A stretch of 32,140 bases of DNA from Bacteroidales bacterium. GTDB taxonomy: Bacteria; Bacteroidota; Bacteroidia; Bacteroidales; UBA932. Below, in pieces: positions 1 to 9,173 of the stretch. The stretch covers positions 1 through 32,140 of the forward strand of contig JAFRRF010000026.1 in the NCBI GenBank assembly GCA_017428245.1, written 5' to 3'. Under the pieces are notes generated by a model. The model searched no databases. It was not told the origin of the DNA and saw nothing but the letters and a program-made list of their open reading frames with translations. The translations under genes were made by a program, and so were the position numbers. Positions within the stretch are counted from its first letter, which is position 1. The number at the start of each line of letters is the position of its first letter.

Positions 1-1
1 G

Positions 2-1513
2 TACCAGGAGCAGGTGATGCTGCTTTCGCAGAAGCTGGCCGGCTTTACCAAAGGCCAGGCCGACAAGCTCCGCAAGGCGATGGGCAAGAAGAAGATCAAG
101 GACATGGAGGAACTCTATGTCAAGTTCATGGAAGGCGGCCGCGCCCACGGGCACGACGACGCCCTGCTCAACAAGATCTGGCAGGACTGGCGGGCCTTCG
201 CCGAATACGCCTTCAACAAGTCGCACGCCACCTGCTACGCCTGGGTCAGCTACCAGACCGCCTATCTGAAGGCCCACTATCCGGCCGAGTTCTTTGCGGC
301 CAACCTGAGCTGCAATCTCGACAATATGGACGAGATCACCAAGATCATGGACGACTGCCGGCGCTGGCAGATCCAGGTGCTCGGTCCCGACGTCAATGAG
401 AGTTCCACGGAATTCACGGTCAACAAAGCCGGCAACGTCCGCTTCGGCATGGGCGGCATCAAGGGTGTGGGCGCCGGCGTGATCGACGCCGTCATCGCCG
501 AACGTCACCGGGGCGGCCCGTTCCAGGGCATCTTCGACTTTGTGGAACGCATGCCCCTGGGCCTGATCAACCGCAAGGTCATGGAATGCATGGTCTATGC
601 GGGGGCCTTCGACGGATTCACGGAAATCACCCGTCCGCAATTCTTCTATGAGACCGGCAGCGGCAAGGATGACGTCTATCTCGATGTCCTGCTGCGCTAT
701 GCCCAGCGGTTCCAGAACGACACGATTTCGGCTTCGATGAGCCTCTTCGCAATGGATGACCTCAAGCCCGCCCGCCCGGCCATCCCGCCGTTGCAGCCCG
801 AGTACAATGAGATGGAATTCCTCAAGAAAGAGAAGGAATGTGTCGGAATGTATCTCTCGCGCCATCCGCTCGACCGCTTCAAGTTCGAGATCGAGCAGTT
901 CGCTACGGTCAACATCGCCCGGCTCGACGAAATCGACCGGACGATGCAGACCGACAAGGATGTGCAGAACAAGGAGTTTTATGTCGCAGGCCTGGTGTCG
1001 GAGTGCGATATCCGTTATACCAAGAGCGGCAATAAGCCCTGGTGCCGTTTCACGCTGGAGGACTTCTCAGGCAGCCACAGTTTTTCGCTCTTCAGTAAGG
1101 ATTACGAGACCTTCATGAAATATATGCAGGTCAATACGGCCCTGCTCGTCAAGTGTGTCGTCCGACAGCGTTTCCGCAAGAAAGACGACGATGGTACGGG
1201 AGACAACTTTGAGCTCCGGATACTGAAGATGGCCTTGCTGTCCAATACGAAGGACGATTTCATCAAGGAGTTCCACGTCGAGATTCCGCTCGAATCCGCC
1301 ACGCCCGAACTCCGGAAGGAATTGCTCAAGGAATTCCGCCAGCACAAGGGCAAGGCCCGGCTATATATGGACCTGACTTTCACGCACGACGGCGTCGAGG
1401 AGCAGCTTGAACTTTTCTCCAAGAAGTTCTCCGTCGCGCCCGGCTATGAACTCATCGCTTTCCTCAACAAGAAAAACCTCCGCCACCGGATGGTGACGAA
1501 GGTTGAAATGTAG
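2..1513 (+). CDS. dnaE: DNA polymerase III alpha subunit, C-terminal part (5' end outside window)
   Basis: This is the replicative polymerase catalytic subunit, truncated by the window edge. The reading frame is open from base 2, so the GTG/ATG codons at 14-19 are internal and not a start. The first residues (YQEQVM, then a KAMGKKK stretch) are the hallmark C-terminal polymerase/fingers segment of bacterial DnaE. A helix-hairpin-helix-like region follows (about residues 145-205 of the visible part). An OB-fold lies at about residues 325-400, beginning near FYVAGLVSECDIRYTKSG, and a small C-terminal domain closes the protein. About 503 residues are visible, somewhat under half of a usual 1,150-1,250-residue DnaE. 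The catalytic PHP and palm domains lie upstream of the window. The gene ends with TAG and is followed by a GC-rich hairpin. Family assignment is very secure. Confidence 0.97.
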   Translation, partial: YQEQVMLLSQKLAGFTKGQADKLRKAMGKKKIKDMEELYVKFMEGGRAHGHDDALLNKIWQDWRAFAEYAFNKSHATCYAWVSYQTAYLKAHYPAEFFAANLSCNLDNMDEITKIMDDCRRWQIQVLGPDVNESSTEFTVNKAGNVRFGMGGIKGVGAGVIDAVIAERHRGGPFQGIFDFVERMPLGLINRKVMECMVYAGAFDGFTEITRPQFFYETGSGKDDVYLDVLLRYAQRFQNDTISASMSLFAMDDLKPARPAIPPLQPEYNEMEFLKKEKECVGMYLSRHPLDRFKFEIEQFATVNIARLDEIDRTMQTDKDVQNKEFYVAGLVSECDIRYTKSGNKPWCRFTLEDFSGSHSFSLFSKDYETFMKYMQVNTALLVKCVVRQRFRKKDDDGTGDNFELRILKMALLSNTKDDFIKEFHVEIPLESATPELRKELLKEFRQHKGKARLYMDLTFTHDGVEEQLELFSKKFSVAPGYELIAFLNKKNLRHRMVTKVEM

Positions 1514-1534
1514 ACCCCCGGTCAGGCCGGGGGT
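1514..1534 (+). terminator. GC-rich hairpin directly after dnaE, possible terminator
   Basis: An 8-bp perfect stem (ACCCCCGG paired with CCGGGGGT) with a 5-base loop starts one base after the dnaE stop codon. The 3' flank (GACGTTCC) is not T-rich, so it lacks the classic intrinsic-terminator tail. It may work as an RNA 3'-end stabiliser or a Rho-assisted stop, or be a dispersed intergenic hairpin repeat. Confidence 0.45.
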
Positions 1535-1548
1535 GACGTTCCTGAGGC

Positions 1549-1578
1549 TTACATCATGCCGCCCATTCCCTCATTGTG
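1549..1578 (-). pseudogene. Stray copy of the groEL 3' end
   Basis: Read on the minus strand, these bases encode H-N-E-G-M-G-G-M-M-stop, the typical GroEL tail. Eighteen bases (1549-1566) are identical to the end of the intact groEL at 2296-2313. Upstream on the minus strand an in-frame stop (TAA, plus-strand bases 1579-1581) precedes the fragment, so no more groEL is preserved. I read it as a leftover of a duplication or rearrangement at the groEL terminus. A chance match is less likely given the exact 18-base identity ending at the stop codon. Confidence 0.45.
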
Positions 1579-1626
1579 TTACCAGGATGTGGCCGATGGA
1601 TGTTTTAAGGGATGGCTACACTAGTC

Positions 1627-1833
1627 TCATCCTTTATCTTTTATTTCTTTAGTAATAAAAACGAAAACAATACTTGCAGTTAACAAAAAAGAGATAATGA
1701 TGCACCATTTGTAGTTTACGGGGTCGTTTGGATTAAAAAGGGTTTGCCGAAAAGCTTCCATTACAAATATGACCAAAAAAGCAAAAATGGCCCTAATCCA
1801 AAAACTCAATTTTTTATAGCTGATTCGATTCAT
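1627..1833 (-). CDS. Small hypothetical membrane protein (68 aa)
   Basis: I do not recognise this gene. It encodes a 68-residue basic protein with two predicted transmembrane helices, about residues 11-28 (FWIRAIFAFLVIFVMEAF) and 43-60 (WCIIISFLLTASIVFVFI), joined by a short polar loop containing NPNDPVN. The ATG at 1833 is preferred because AGGAAAAG sits just upstream as a ribosome-binding site. The frame stays open up to a TTG at 1902, which would give 91 residues, but that extension looks non-membrane and less convincing. The gene is strikingly AT-rich compared with its neighbours and lies beside an IS30 remnant, which suggests recent acquisition. A Bacteroidetes-type promoter lies about 120 bp upstream (1956-1986), supporting expression. 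Function unknown; no toxin-antitoxin or phage partner is visible. Confidence 0.6.
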   Translation of the reverse strand: MNRISYKKLSFWIRAIFAFLVIFVMEAFRQTLFNPNDPVNYKWCIIISFLLTASIVFVFITKEIKDKG

Positions 1834-1955
1834 TCTTTTCCTATTGATACATTTCAATAATATCCTGAAGACACGTGCCTGCCGATCCGATTCCGGCTCC
1901 AAGAAAAACAGCCTCTAGAGTAAGAGGACCTAAAAGACAACAATGCCTTGAGAGT

Positions 1956-1986
1956 CAAAGTTAATAAAGTTTTTCATTATTCCAAA
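1956..1986 (-). promoter_or_regulatory. Bacteroidetes-type promoter, minus strand
   Basis: On the minus strand TTTG (plus bases 1983-1986) is followed after exactly 19 bases by TAACTTTG (plus bases 1956-1963). This fits the Bacteroidetes -33/-7 consensus TTTG-N19-21-TAnnTTTG without mismatch. Transcription would start near 1949 and run into the small membrane protein gene at 1833, with a leader of about 115 bases. The -33 box lies just beyond the end of the IS30 remnant, so the promoter may have come with the element. Confidence 0.6.
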
Positions 1987-2016
1987 GGCGCCCTGTAACC
2001 GAGAGACTTACGGAGC

Positions 2017-2176
2017 CTATGGTTTCTGCTTACTGAAGTCCGCCCCGTTCGGGATGTACTGGCGTATCAGCCCGTTTATGTTCTCGTTTGCTCCCCACTC
2101 CCAGAAGTGAGGCTTCAAAGAGTTGTACTTCGGAATAGAATCCGGCAGGTTTGCCTGCGAGCTGAGTTTCACTTCG
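2017..2176 (-). pseudogene. IS30-family transposase, C-terminal remnant
   Basis: Translating the minus strand in the frame ending at TAG (plus 2017-2019) gives a C-terminus containing WEWGANENINGLIRQYIPNG, then ADFSKQKP. This matches the IS30-family signature around the last catalytic glutamate of the DDE triad (typically W-x-R-G-x-NEN-x-NGL-x-RQY-x-P-K-G). Only about 50 codons remain: the N-terminal DNA-binding region and the first two catalytic aspartates are absent. The frame dissolves into a poly-A tract at 2179-2188 that belongs to the groEL terminator region. The substitutions (WEWG for WERG, IPNG for FPKG) also point to decay. It is non-functional. I could not identify terminal inverted repeats with confidence. 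Confidence 0.75.
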
Positions 2177-2178
2177 GC

Positions 2179-2206
2179 AAAAAAAAAACGGCGTTTTTCT
2201 TAGCCG
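2179..2206 (-). terminator. Hairpin with long T-tract downstream of groEL (minus strand)
   Basis: On the minus strand CGGC-N10-GCCG (plus 2189-2206) is followed by ten consecutive T residues (plus 2179-2188). An alternative pairing of AAAAAC with GTTTTT around GCC is also possible. Either looks like a second intrinsic terminator for the groES-groEL transcript, behind the stronger stem at 2225-2259. Confidence 0.5.
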
Positions 2207-2224
2207 AAAATGTCCAAAAACGAA

Positions 2225-2259
2225 TCCGGCCAAGAAATCGCAGGGAAATCTTGGCCGGA
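2225..2259 (-). terminator. Terminator hairpin of the groES-groEL operon
   Basis: A perfect 11-bp inverted repeat, TCCGGCCAAGA and TCTTGGCCGGA, with a 13-base loop lies about 35 bases after the groEL stop. On the minus strand it is followed by TTCGTTTTT. Position, stem strength and T-rich tail make it a likely intrinsic terminator. Confidence 0.65.
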
Positions 2260-2294
2260 AAGGGTGTCCGGATAAACCGGGTATGACAGATCGA

Positions 2295-4210
<1,916 letters not shown>

Positions 4211-4239
4211 AGTTGTGTATTTTTTTGTTGTTTATTGTT

Positions 4240-4247
4240 TAATTTTG
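4240..4247 (+). promoter_or_regulatory. -7 box of a Bacteroidetes-type promoter for the 4288 gene
   Basis: TAATTTTG fits the -7 consensus TAnnTTTG in the divergent 77-bp gap between groES and the lipoprotein gene. A matching -33 TTTG at the right distance is not clear (only TTGTG near 4213-4217). Transcription would start near 4254, about 34 bases before the ATG. Confidence 0.4.
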
Positions 4248-4287
4248 CACTGCTGGACTAGGCAAATTGAGTGCCAACAGCCGATAT

Positions 4288-5115
4288 ATGACAAAATGTC
4301 ACCTGCTTCTCCTGGGAAGTTTTCTCCTGATGCTGGCCGCCTGCAAAGGCGGCACGACGGGGCCGTCGCTGTCAGAATACGGCGCCCGCTCCCAGGCCAC
4401 GCGGAGCATCCGCTTCGAACAATATGTCGTCGATTTGTGGAACACCGCACCGGAAACCGCACGGCAGCGGCAGGACAGTCTGCTCACCGCAGCGGAAGGC
4501 GACAGTGCGCAGTGGCGGCAACTCATTGACCTGGAAGACCGTTTCCTCTTCGATCCAAACAGCCCCTACCGCAACGAAGAACTCTATCTGCCCGTGGCGG
4601 AGCATCTTCTGACGGCGCCCTATGCCACCGAAGAGCAGCGGAGCAGGGCCGGATGGATGCTGCCGAAACTCCGCCTCAACCGCCCGGGAACCCAGGCCGC
4701 TGATTTTGAATTCCTCACGCCGCAAGGCCGGCGGACCAGCCTGTATGCCATTATGGATGCCCGCAAGCCGCAGCTTACGGTTCTCTTTTTCAGCAATCCC
4801 GGCTGCAACAACTGCAAGGAGGTCACCGAAGCCTTTTCGCATAGCCTGTATATGCAGTCCCTGATTGAAAATGGAAGTCTGTTGGTAGTCAATATCTATC
4901 CCGACGAGGATGTACAGGCCTGGCTCGACTACCTTCCCCAGTATCCGAAAGAATGGGTGTGCGGCCACGACCCCGACAACGTCATCCGGAGCGACACCCG
5001 TTACTGGTTGCGAGCCATCCCGTCGATCTATCTGCTGGACGGACAAAAACGGGTCATTCTCAAGGATGCCCCGCCCGAAACAGTCCTGACGACACTCAGA
5101 TATAACCCAGAATAA
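4288..5115 (+). CDS. Exported lipoprotein with thioredoxin-like (TlpA/DUF5106-like) domain
   Basis: This is probably a periplasm- or envelope-facing thiol-disulfide protein. The ATG at 4288 is chosen because it starts a textbook lipoprotein signal peptide, MTKCHLLLLGSFLLMLAAC, with lipobox LAAC and Cys19 as the lipidated residue. An upstream in-frame TTG at 4267 would spoil it. Residues about 30-130 form a helical domain resembling the DUF5106 region of Bacteroidetes TlpA-like proteins. Residues about 135-275 form the thioredoxin fold, with a CNNC redox motif at 173-176 following strand LTVLFFSNPG and a cis-Pro-type AIPSIYLLDG segment near residue 245. It is divergent from groES, and 20 bp separate it from the next gene, so the two are probably co-transcribed. 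The substrate is unknown; the DUF5106 label is from memory of the family layout. Confidence 0.75.
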   Translation: MTKCHLLLLGSFLLMLAACKGGTTGPSLSEYGARSQATRSIRFEQYVVDLWNTAPETARQRQDSLLTAAEGDSAQWRQLIDLEDRFLFDPNSPYRNEELYLPVAEHLLTAPYATEEQRSRAGWMLPKLRLNRPGTQAADFEFLTPQGRRTSLYAIMDARKPQLTVLFFSNPGCNNCKEVTEAFSHSLYMQSLIENGSLLVVNIYPDEDVQAWLDYLPQYPKEWVCGHDPDNVIRSDTRYWLRAIPSIYLLDGQKRVILKDAPPETVLTTLRYNPE

Positions 5116-5135
5116 CACCTATCCCGAACATCCTT

Positions 5136-6527
5136 ATGAAGAAGACTTTGCTTTTTATCCTGTTGCTGAGTTGTTTTCCCGCATTCGGCCAGCAGGCGTT
5201 TGACAACAACCTGGTCAGACCTACCGACGAACTCGGACAGATTTATCTCGACATGCCGTTGCTGACGCTGCCCGCGCAGGCGGACGCCTACAGGACCACC
5301 GGCGGGTTTTTCCGTTCCTACCTGAATCCCGGCATGGAGAACAGCCTGGCTTATTCCACGGACCTGTATACGGCAGCGCATTTCGGCTTGAAAAAGGCCA
5401 TCCTTTTCAAGAACAGCCAGTTCCTGACGACCTTCCTGCAGCGTATGGCCATCAGCGTCTTCGACGTGGTCTATATGCAACAGCCGCTGGGCGGTTCCTG
5501 GCTGCATGAGGAATACCACCGCGCCGTAATGACGAAATACGGCGTGAACAGCTACAACGAAGTGCTGGATCCGCATTTCTGGGCCAGTTCCATCGCCGTC
5601 AGCCACGAGAAGGACGAGGATCTGGCGATGATCTGCAACCAACACCGTCCCGATTTCGTGCGCCTGATGAGCGCGGGACACGAAGCGATTGTCGACCTGA
5701 ACCGCACCCTGCAGGCCAACGGGTTCTTCTACCACCAGAACCTCGACAACGAGGTGCTGTACTGGATGCATTCCATGCAGAACCTGATCTATGTGATGTC
5801 CTGCGCCAACGGCGGCGGCGACGCCGGCATGCAGGAGCGCAATGCCATCGAAAAAACCATCGAATCGCGCGATTTCACCGGCATGGACATGAATGCCTGG
5901 ATCTACGAACTGTGCTATCCCGACCGGCCGTATGAGGCGCGCGGCCTCCATCCGAGCGGCGTCGGCATCAACCGCTATATCCTGTCCGACATGATTCCCG
6001 AAGAAGGAAAACAGTATCTGCGCAAGCAGGCGGGCCTGGAAATCTTCAACTTCGTCTCCCCGATGATGGTGGGCTTCACCCGCTTCCGCCTGGCGCAGAC
6101 CGATGCCGGCGCATACTACGGCAACTTCGCTTTCCGGCACTATCTCACCGCATTCGGCAGCGACGTCTCGCTGGACCTGTACCTGCAGGCGCCGAAATAC
6201 AATGTGTACTCCACGGTGCATACCTATCACAACTTCGACCACCATTTCGGCGGCCTGGAAGTGGGCCTCGTCGATTATCCCCTGCTGGACAACCGCATGC
6301 AGGTCGGCGGTACGGTGATGGGCTGGGTCCAGCCGAAGGAAATGGCATTCAAGACAGCATCTGGCTCCGTCGGCGGACTGGTCAAGACCCGGCTGAATTA
6401 TCACAGCCGCGTCGTAGATCCGTATGCCGAACTGGGCTGGAAGAGCAAAGGCTGGGTCGCCGGCAACGTCAATCTCGACAGCGGGTTCTTCCTGCGGGCG
6501 GGTCTCCGCTGGCAGATCGGACGATAA
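5136..6527 (+). CDS. Exported, probable outer-membrane protein with HExxH motif
   Basis: I do not recognise a named family. The 463-residue protein has a signal peptide (MKKTLLFILLLSCFPAFGQ, cleavage near 19). A globular region of about 30-310 follows. From about residue 310 to the end, alternating strands and turns finish in FFLRAGLRWQIGR, which suits a beta-barrel or outer-membrane anchoring. The globular part holds SWLHEEYHRA with HEEYH at 124-128, an HExxH pattern typical of zinc metallopeptidases. GHEAIVDLNR at about 181-190 could supply a further glutamate ligand. It follows the thioredoxin-fold lipoprotein by 20 bp and ends 13 bp from the convergent ispE. A peptidase role is inference from the motif alone; a structural porin-like protein is the alternative. 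Confidence 0.6.
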   Translation: MKKTLLFILLLSCFPAFGQQAFDNNLVRPTDELGQIYLDMPLLTLPAQADAYRTTGGFFRSYLNPGMENSLAYSTDLYTAAHFGLKKAILFKNSQFLTTFLQRMAISVFDVVYMQQPLGGSWLHEEYHRAVMTKYGVNSYNEVLDPHFWASSIAVSHEKDEDLAMICNQHRPDFVRLMSAGHEAIVDLNRTLQANGFFYHQNLDNEVLYWMHSMQNLIYVMSCANGGGDAGMQERNAIEKTIESRDFTGMDMNAWIYELCYPDRPYEARGLHPSGVGINRYILSDMIPEEGKQYLRKQAGLEIFNFVSPMMVGFTRFRLAQTDAGAYYGNFAFRHYLTAFGSDVSLDLYLQAPKYNVYSTVHTYHNFDHHFGGLEVGLVDYPLLDNRMQVGGTVMGWVQPKEMAFKTASGSVGGLVKTRLNYHSRVVDPYAELGWKSKGWVAGNVNLDSGFFLRAGLRWQIGR

Positions 6528-6540
6528 CGAAAGTGGGAAA

Positions 6541-7281
6541 TCAATAAATGGCAAACAGCGCCGAGCCGCTGCCCGTCATCGCCGCATACAGGGCCCCTTC
6601 GTCATATAGCCGCTGCCGGGCGGCGGCCAGGCTCGGATGCCGTGCGAAGACCGATTCCTCGAAGTCGTTGACCAAAAGACCTTTCCACTCCGATACCGGT
6701 CGTTTCACGATGAATTCGATGGAATGGAGCGGCTCGTGCGGCGTGACGCCTGCATAGGCCTCCCGCGTGGAAACAAATACGTCCTGCGGGTAAATCTGCA
6801 GCCGATGCCCTGCCAGCGAAAAATCGATGGGCGTAAGGATTTCCCCCCTGCCCCGTGCCAGCATCGGCCGGTTGTAAACGAAGAAAGCACAATCGCTGCC
6901 CAGGCTGGCGGCCAGACCGACCAGGTCATCCTGCGGAAGATTCAGGCCGAACAGGGCGTTGAGACCTGTCAGCGTGAAGGCGGCGTCTGCGGAACCGCCG
7001 CCCAGGCCCGCCCCCATCGGAATCTTTTTATAAAGATGAATCGCCACGGGCGGGATTCCGAAACGGTCGTGCAGCAGCCGCCAGGCCTTTTCACAGAGAT
7101 TCTCGCCTTCGATCCTGGCATTGTACAGATGCATTTCGAACGCGTCGGAATGGACGATTTCGAGCACGTCGCACAAATCCGGCACAGGAAAAAAGAGGGT
7201 CTCAATGTCGTGATACCCGTCGGAACGTCTCCGTACGACATTGAGGCCCAGGTTAATCTTCGCATTTGGAAACAACAGCAT
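6541..7281 (-). CDS. ispE: 4-diphosphocytidyl-2-C-methyl-D-erythritol kinase
   Basis: IspE phosphorylates CDP-methylerythritol with ATP in the cytoplasmic MEP pathway of isoprenoid synthesis. The N-terminus FPNAKINLGLNVVRRRSDGYH is the IspE signature with catalytic Lys8. The GHMP-kinase ATP loop PMGAGLGGGSADA is at residues 88-100. The catalytic Asp is at 130 in SLGSDCAFF, and the C-terminal glycine-rich MTGSGSALFAIY closes the protein. At 246 residues it is somewhat shorter than the usual 270-290, mostly at the C-terminus, where it ends directly after the MTGSGSALF motif. It is transcribed convergently with the 5136 gene and divergently from the 7461 operon. The ribosome-binding site is weak. 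Confidence 0.95.
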   Translation of the reverse strand: MLLFPNAKINLGLNVVRRRSDGYHDIETLFFPVPDLCDVLEIVHSDAFEMHLYNARIEGENLCEKAWRLLHDRFGIPPVAIHLYKKIPMGAGLGGGSADAAFTLTGLNALFGLNLPQDDLVGLAASLGSDCAFFVYNRPMLARGRGEILTPIDFSLAGHRLQIYPQDVFVSTREAYAGVTPHEPLHSIEFIVKRPVSEWKGLLVNDFEESVFARHPSLAAARQRLYDEGALYAAMTGSGSALFAIY

Positions 7282-7328
7282 CGGATCTGCAGATAAAACC
7301 TGTTACGAAGTTACGCCAAAACGGGAGT

Positions 7329-7345
7329 GCCCCGACGGGCTTTTT
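7329..7345 (+). other. Small hairpin followed by T-run between ispE and the 7461 operon
   Basis: GCCC-CGAC-GGGC is followed by TTTTT, and a further T-run comes a few bases later (CGGCTTTTTTT). It looks terminator-like on the plus strand, yet no plus-strand gene lies upstream within this gap. On the minus strand it would fall in the ispE leader. Role unclear. Confidence 0.3.
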
Positions 7346-7377
7346 CGGCTTTTTTTCAACAAATCCATAAACAATAG

Positions 7378-7388
7378 CGCAAATTGCG
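7378..7388. promoter_or_regulatory. Palindrome CGCAA-A-TTGCG, possible operator
   Basis: A perfect 5-bp inverted repeat around a single central A lies about 45 bp upstream of the -7 box of the 7461 promoter. Size and position suit a regulator-binding half-site pair, but no binding protein is implied by the sequence. Confidence 0.25.
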
Positions 7389-7405
7389 TAGTGCAACACT
7401 CAAAT

Positions 7406-7430
7406 CGTGTGCTAAGCACGCGCGTTTTTT
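7406..7430 (+). other. Hairpin with T6 tail overlapping the 7461 promoter
   Basis: CGTGTGC-TAA-GCACGCG forms a 7-bp stem (one G-T pair) with a 3-base loop, followed by CGTTTTTT. Structurally it resembles an intrinsic terminator on the plus strand. It lies on the -33 region and directly before the -7 box, so it may instead be an operator, or insulate the operon from read-through. Confidence 0.4.
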
Positions 7431-7440
7431 CATACCTTTG
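7408..7440 (+). promoter_or_regulatory. Promoter of the duplicated-module operon
   Basis: TACCTTTG (7433-7440) matches the -7 consensus TAnnTTTG. Twenty-one bases upstream TGTG (7408-7411) matches the -33 TTTG at three of four positions. Transcription would start near 7447, only about 14 bases before the ATG. GGAGG at 7446-7450 lies close to that predicted start. Confidence 0.55.
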
Positions 7441-7460
7441 TAAACGGAGGAAATCCGGTC

Positions 7461-9170
7461 ATGATCCGTTCGCAAAGACTTATCGACCTGTCCGTTTCGC
7501 TGCTGCTGCTGGTGGCCGCCACAGTCTATTTCTCGGTATGGTATGCCTTCCATACCGTGAACCTGGAGCAACTGCAGCTGTTTGAAGGTACGTGGGCCTA
7601 TTTCGCGGAAACGGTATCCGTCCCGGGCGGCTTTTCCGATTACCTCGGCCGGTTCCTGACCCAGTTCTTCTACCACGCCTGGCCCGGCGCACTCATCCTC
7701 GCCGGCCTCCTGGTCCTGATCCGCACCCTTCTGCGTCGGGTCTGCACGCGGAAAGATGCCGTCATCGGTGCGGCCACCTTCCTCCCTTCCATCCTTCTGA
7801 TGATGGTGATGTGTCTCCGTTTCCCCACGGTCAGCCTGCTGACCGCATTCTGCCTCACGCTCGTCGCCGTCCTCGCCGTCAAGAGAATCCGATCGACCAA
7901 AATCCGCCGCATCTGCACCTTCCTCCTGATTCCGGTCCTGTATCTGCTGCTGGGCAGCCTCGTGGTCCTGTTTGCCGCCATCGTCGCCATCCAGGAGCAC
8001 AACTGGCGCTTCAGCGTCGTGGCCCTGCTGCTGGCGATTGCCTGCCCGCTGGTTGCGAGCCTGGTCTTCCCCTACCCGCTGGGAAGGCTATTCTACGGGC
8101 TGAGTTACTATAAGGTCCACGTCCGGATGCCCGTGTGGCCGTGGGTAGCGGCCGTAGCGGCCGCCGCCGTCGTGGCCTTGGCGGAAAGCCGGCTCCTGGC
8201 CGAAAACGACCGGGCCTGGCGGGCCGCTTACGCCGCCGTCTTTATCCTTGCCATCCCGGCCGTCCTGCTCTGCAGCAGCCGGAACGACGAGCAGAGCCTC
8301 CGCTACAACAGCCTCGCCGGCAAGCGGGCCTGGAACCGCATCGTCACCGAAGCCACCCGGCGGGCCCCGAAGACCTATGGGGAAACCGCCTGCCTCAACC
8401 TCGCCCTCTGCAAGACGGGGCACCTGGGCGGCCATATGTTCGAATTCCAGCAGGACGGCCCCGAGACGCTCCTGCCCAACGAAAACACGCCCCACCACGA
8501 CGGCCTCTCCACCGCGGAGATCTTCTATCAGCTGGGGATGGTAAACAATGCCAGGCGCTACTGCTTCGAGGCCCTCAACGCCATCCCGGACTACCAGAAA
8601 AGCGCACCGGTCTTCAAACTGCTGGCGGAAATCAGCCTGGTCAACGAAAACTTCGAAATGGCCCGGAAATATCTGACCACGCTCAGCCACACCCTGTTCT
8701 ACCGGAGATGGGCGAACGAGCGGATCGCCCTGCTGAAGGACCCCGCCGGTCCCTTCGTTCTCAACGAATACACCGAAAAACGCTACGAGCGCTACAAAGG
8801 CGAAGACTACATCTTCGATTACAACCAGGCCGACGCTTCGATCAAGCAGCTGCTGGTCGAGCACCCGGGCAACCTCACGGCGCTGAATTACCTGCTTGCC
8901 TGGTACCTTCTCCACAAATTCACGGGCGACTTCGTCGCGGCCTGTCCGTTCGAAGCGTTTACTTCGGCCGTCCCCAAAGCCTGGCAGGAAGGGTTCGTGC
9001 TCGACTGGAACCGGTCCGGCTATCCCGCCGACGATCTCCCGGAGTTCATCACGCCTTCTCTCGCCGCGCGTTTCGAAGCCTTCACCCGAGACTTCAACGC
9101 CAACGTCCCCCTCGCGGCCATGCAGGAACGGTATGGGGACACATACTGGTTTTATTATTTCTTCAAGTAG
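7461..9170 (+). CDS. Polytopic membrane protein with C-terminal helical-repeat domain (DUF6057-like), copy 1
   Basis: This is a 569-residue membrane protein of a Bacteroidetes family that I tentatively equate with DUF6057; no biochemical role is known to me. About eight hydrophobic helices fill residues 10-280 (for example near 10-30, 75-93, 100-140, 155-180, 188-210, 222-243, 255-272). Conserved aromatic motifs lie between them, such as GRFLTQFFYHAWPG. Residues about 285-569 are soluble and alpha-helical with TPR-like spacing (for example AEIFYQLGMVNNARRYCFEA and KLLAEISLVNENFEMARKYL), ending in a striking DTYWFYYFFK. It is the first gene of a five-gene operon, with the CxxCH propeller gene starting 3 bp after its stop. 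The 10624 gene is its tandem paralogue. The membrane-plus-helical layout suggests a scaffold or channel-like partner for the propeller protein, but this is inference. Confidence 0.7.
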   Translation: MIRSQRLIDLSVSLLLLVAATVYFSVWYAFHTVNLEQLQLFEGTWAYFAETVSVPGGFSDYLGRFLTQFFYHAWPGALILAGLLVLIRTLLRRVCTRKDAVIGAATFLPSILLMMVMCLRFPTVSLLTAFCLTLVAVLAVKRIRSTKIRRICTFLLIPVLYLLLGSLVVLFAAIVAIQEHNWRFSVVALLLAIACPLVASLVFPYPLGRLFYGLSYYKVHVRMPVWPWVAAVAAAAVVALAESRLLAENDRAWRAAYAAVFILAIPAVLLCSSRNDEQSLRYNSLAGKRAWNRIVTEATRRAPKTYGETACLNLALCKTGHLGGHMFEFQQDGPETLLPNENTPHHDGLSTAEIFYQLGMVNNARRYCFEALNAIPDYQKSAPVFKLLAEISLVNENFEMARKYLTTLSHTLFYRRWANERIALLKDPAGPFVLNEYTEKRYERYKGEDYIFDYNQADASIKQLLVEHPGNLTALNYLLAWYLLHKFTGDFVAACPFEAFTSAVPKAWQEGFVLDWNRSGYPADDLPEFITPSLAARFEAFTRDFNANVPLAAMQERYGDTYWFYYFFK

Positions 9171-9173
9171 GTT

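Noticed and set aside
1834-1902. N-terminal extension of the small membrane protein from a TTG codon
   Set aside because: The extra 23 residues are polar and unconvincing; the ATG at 1833 has a better ribosome-binding site.
2030-2233. 67-codon minus-strand open frame over the IS30 remnant
   Set aside because: It is in a different frame from the recognisable transposase C-terminus and has no family resemblance.
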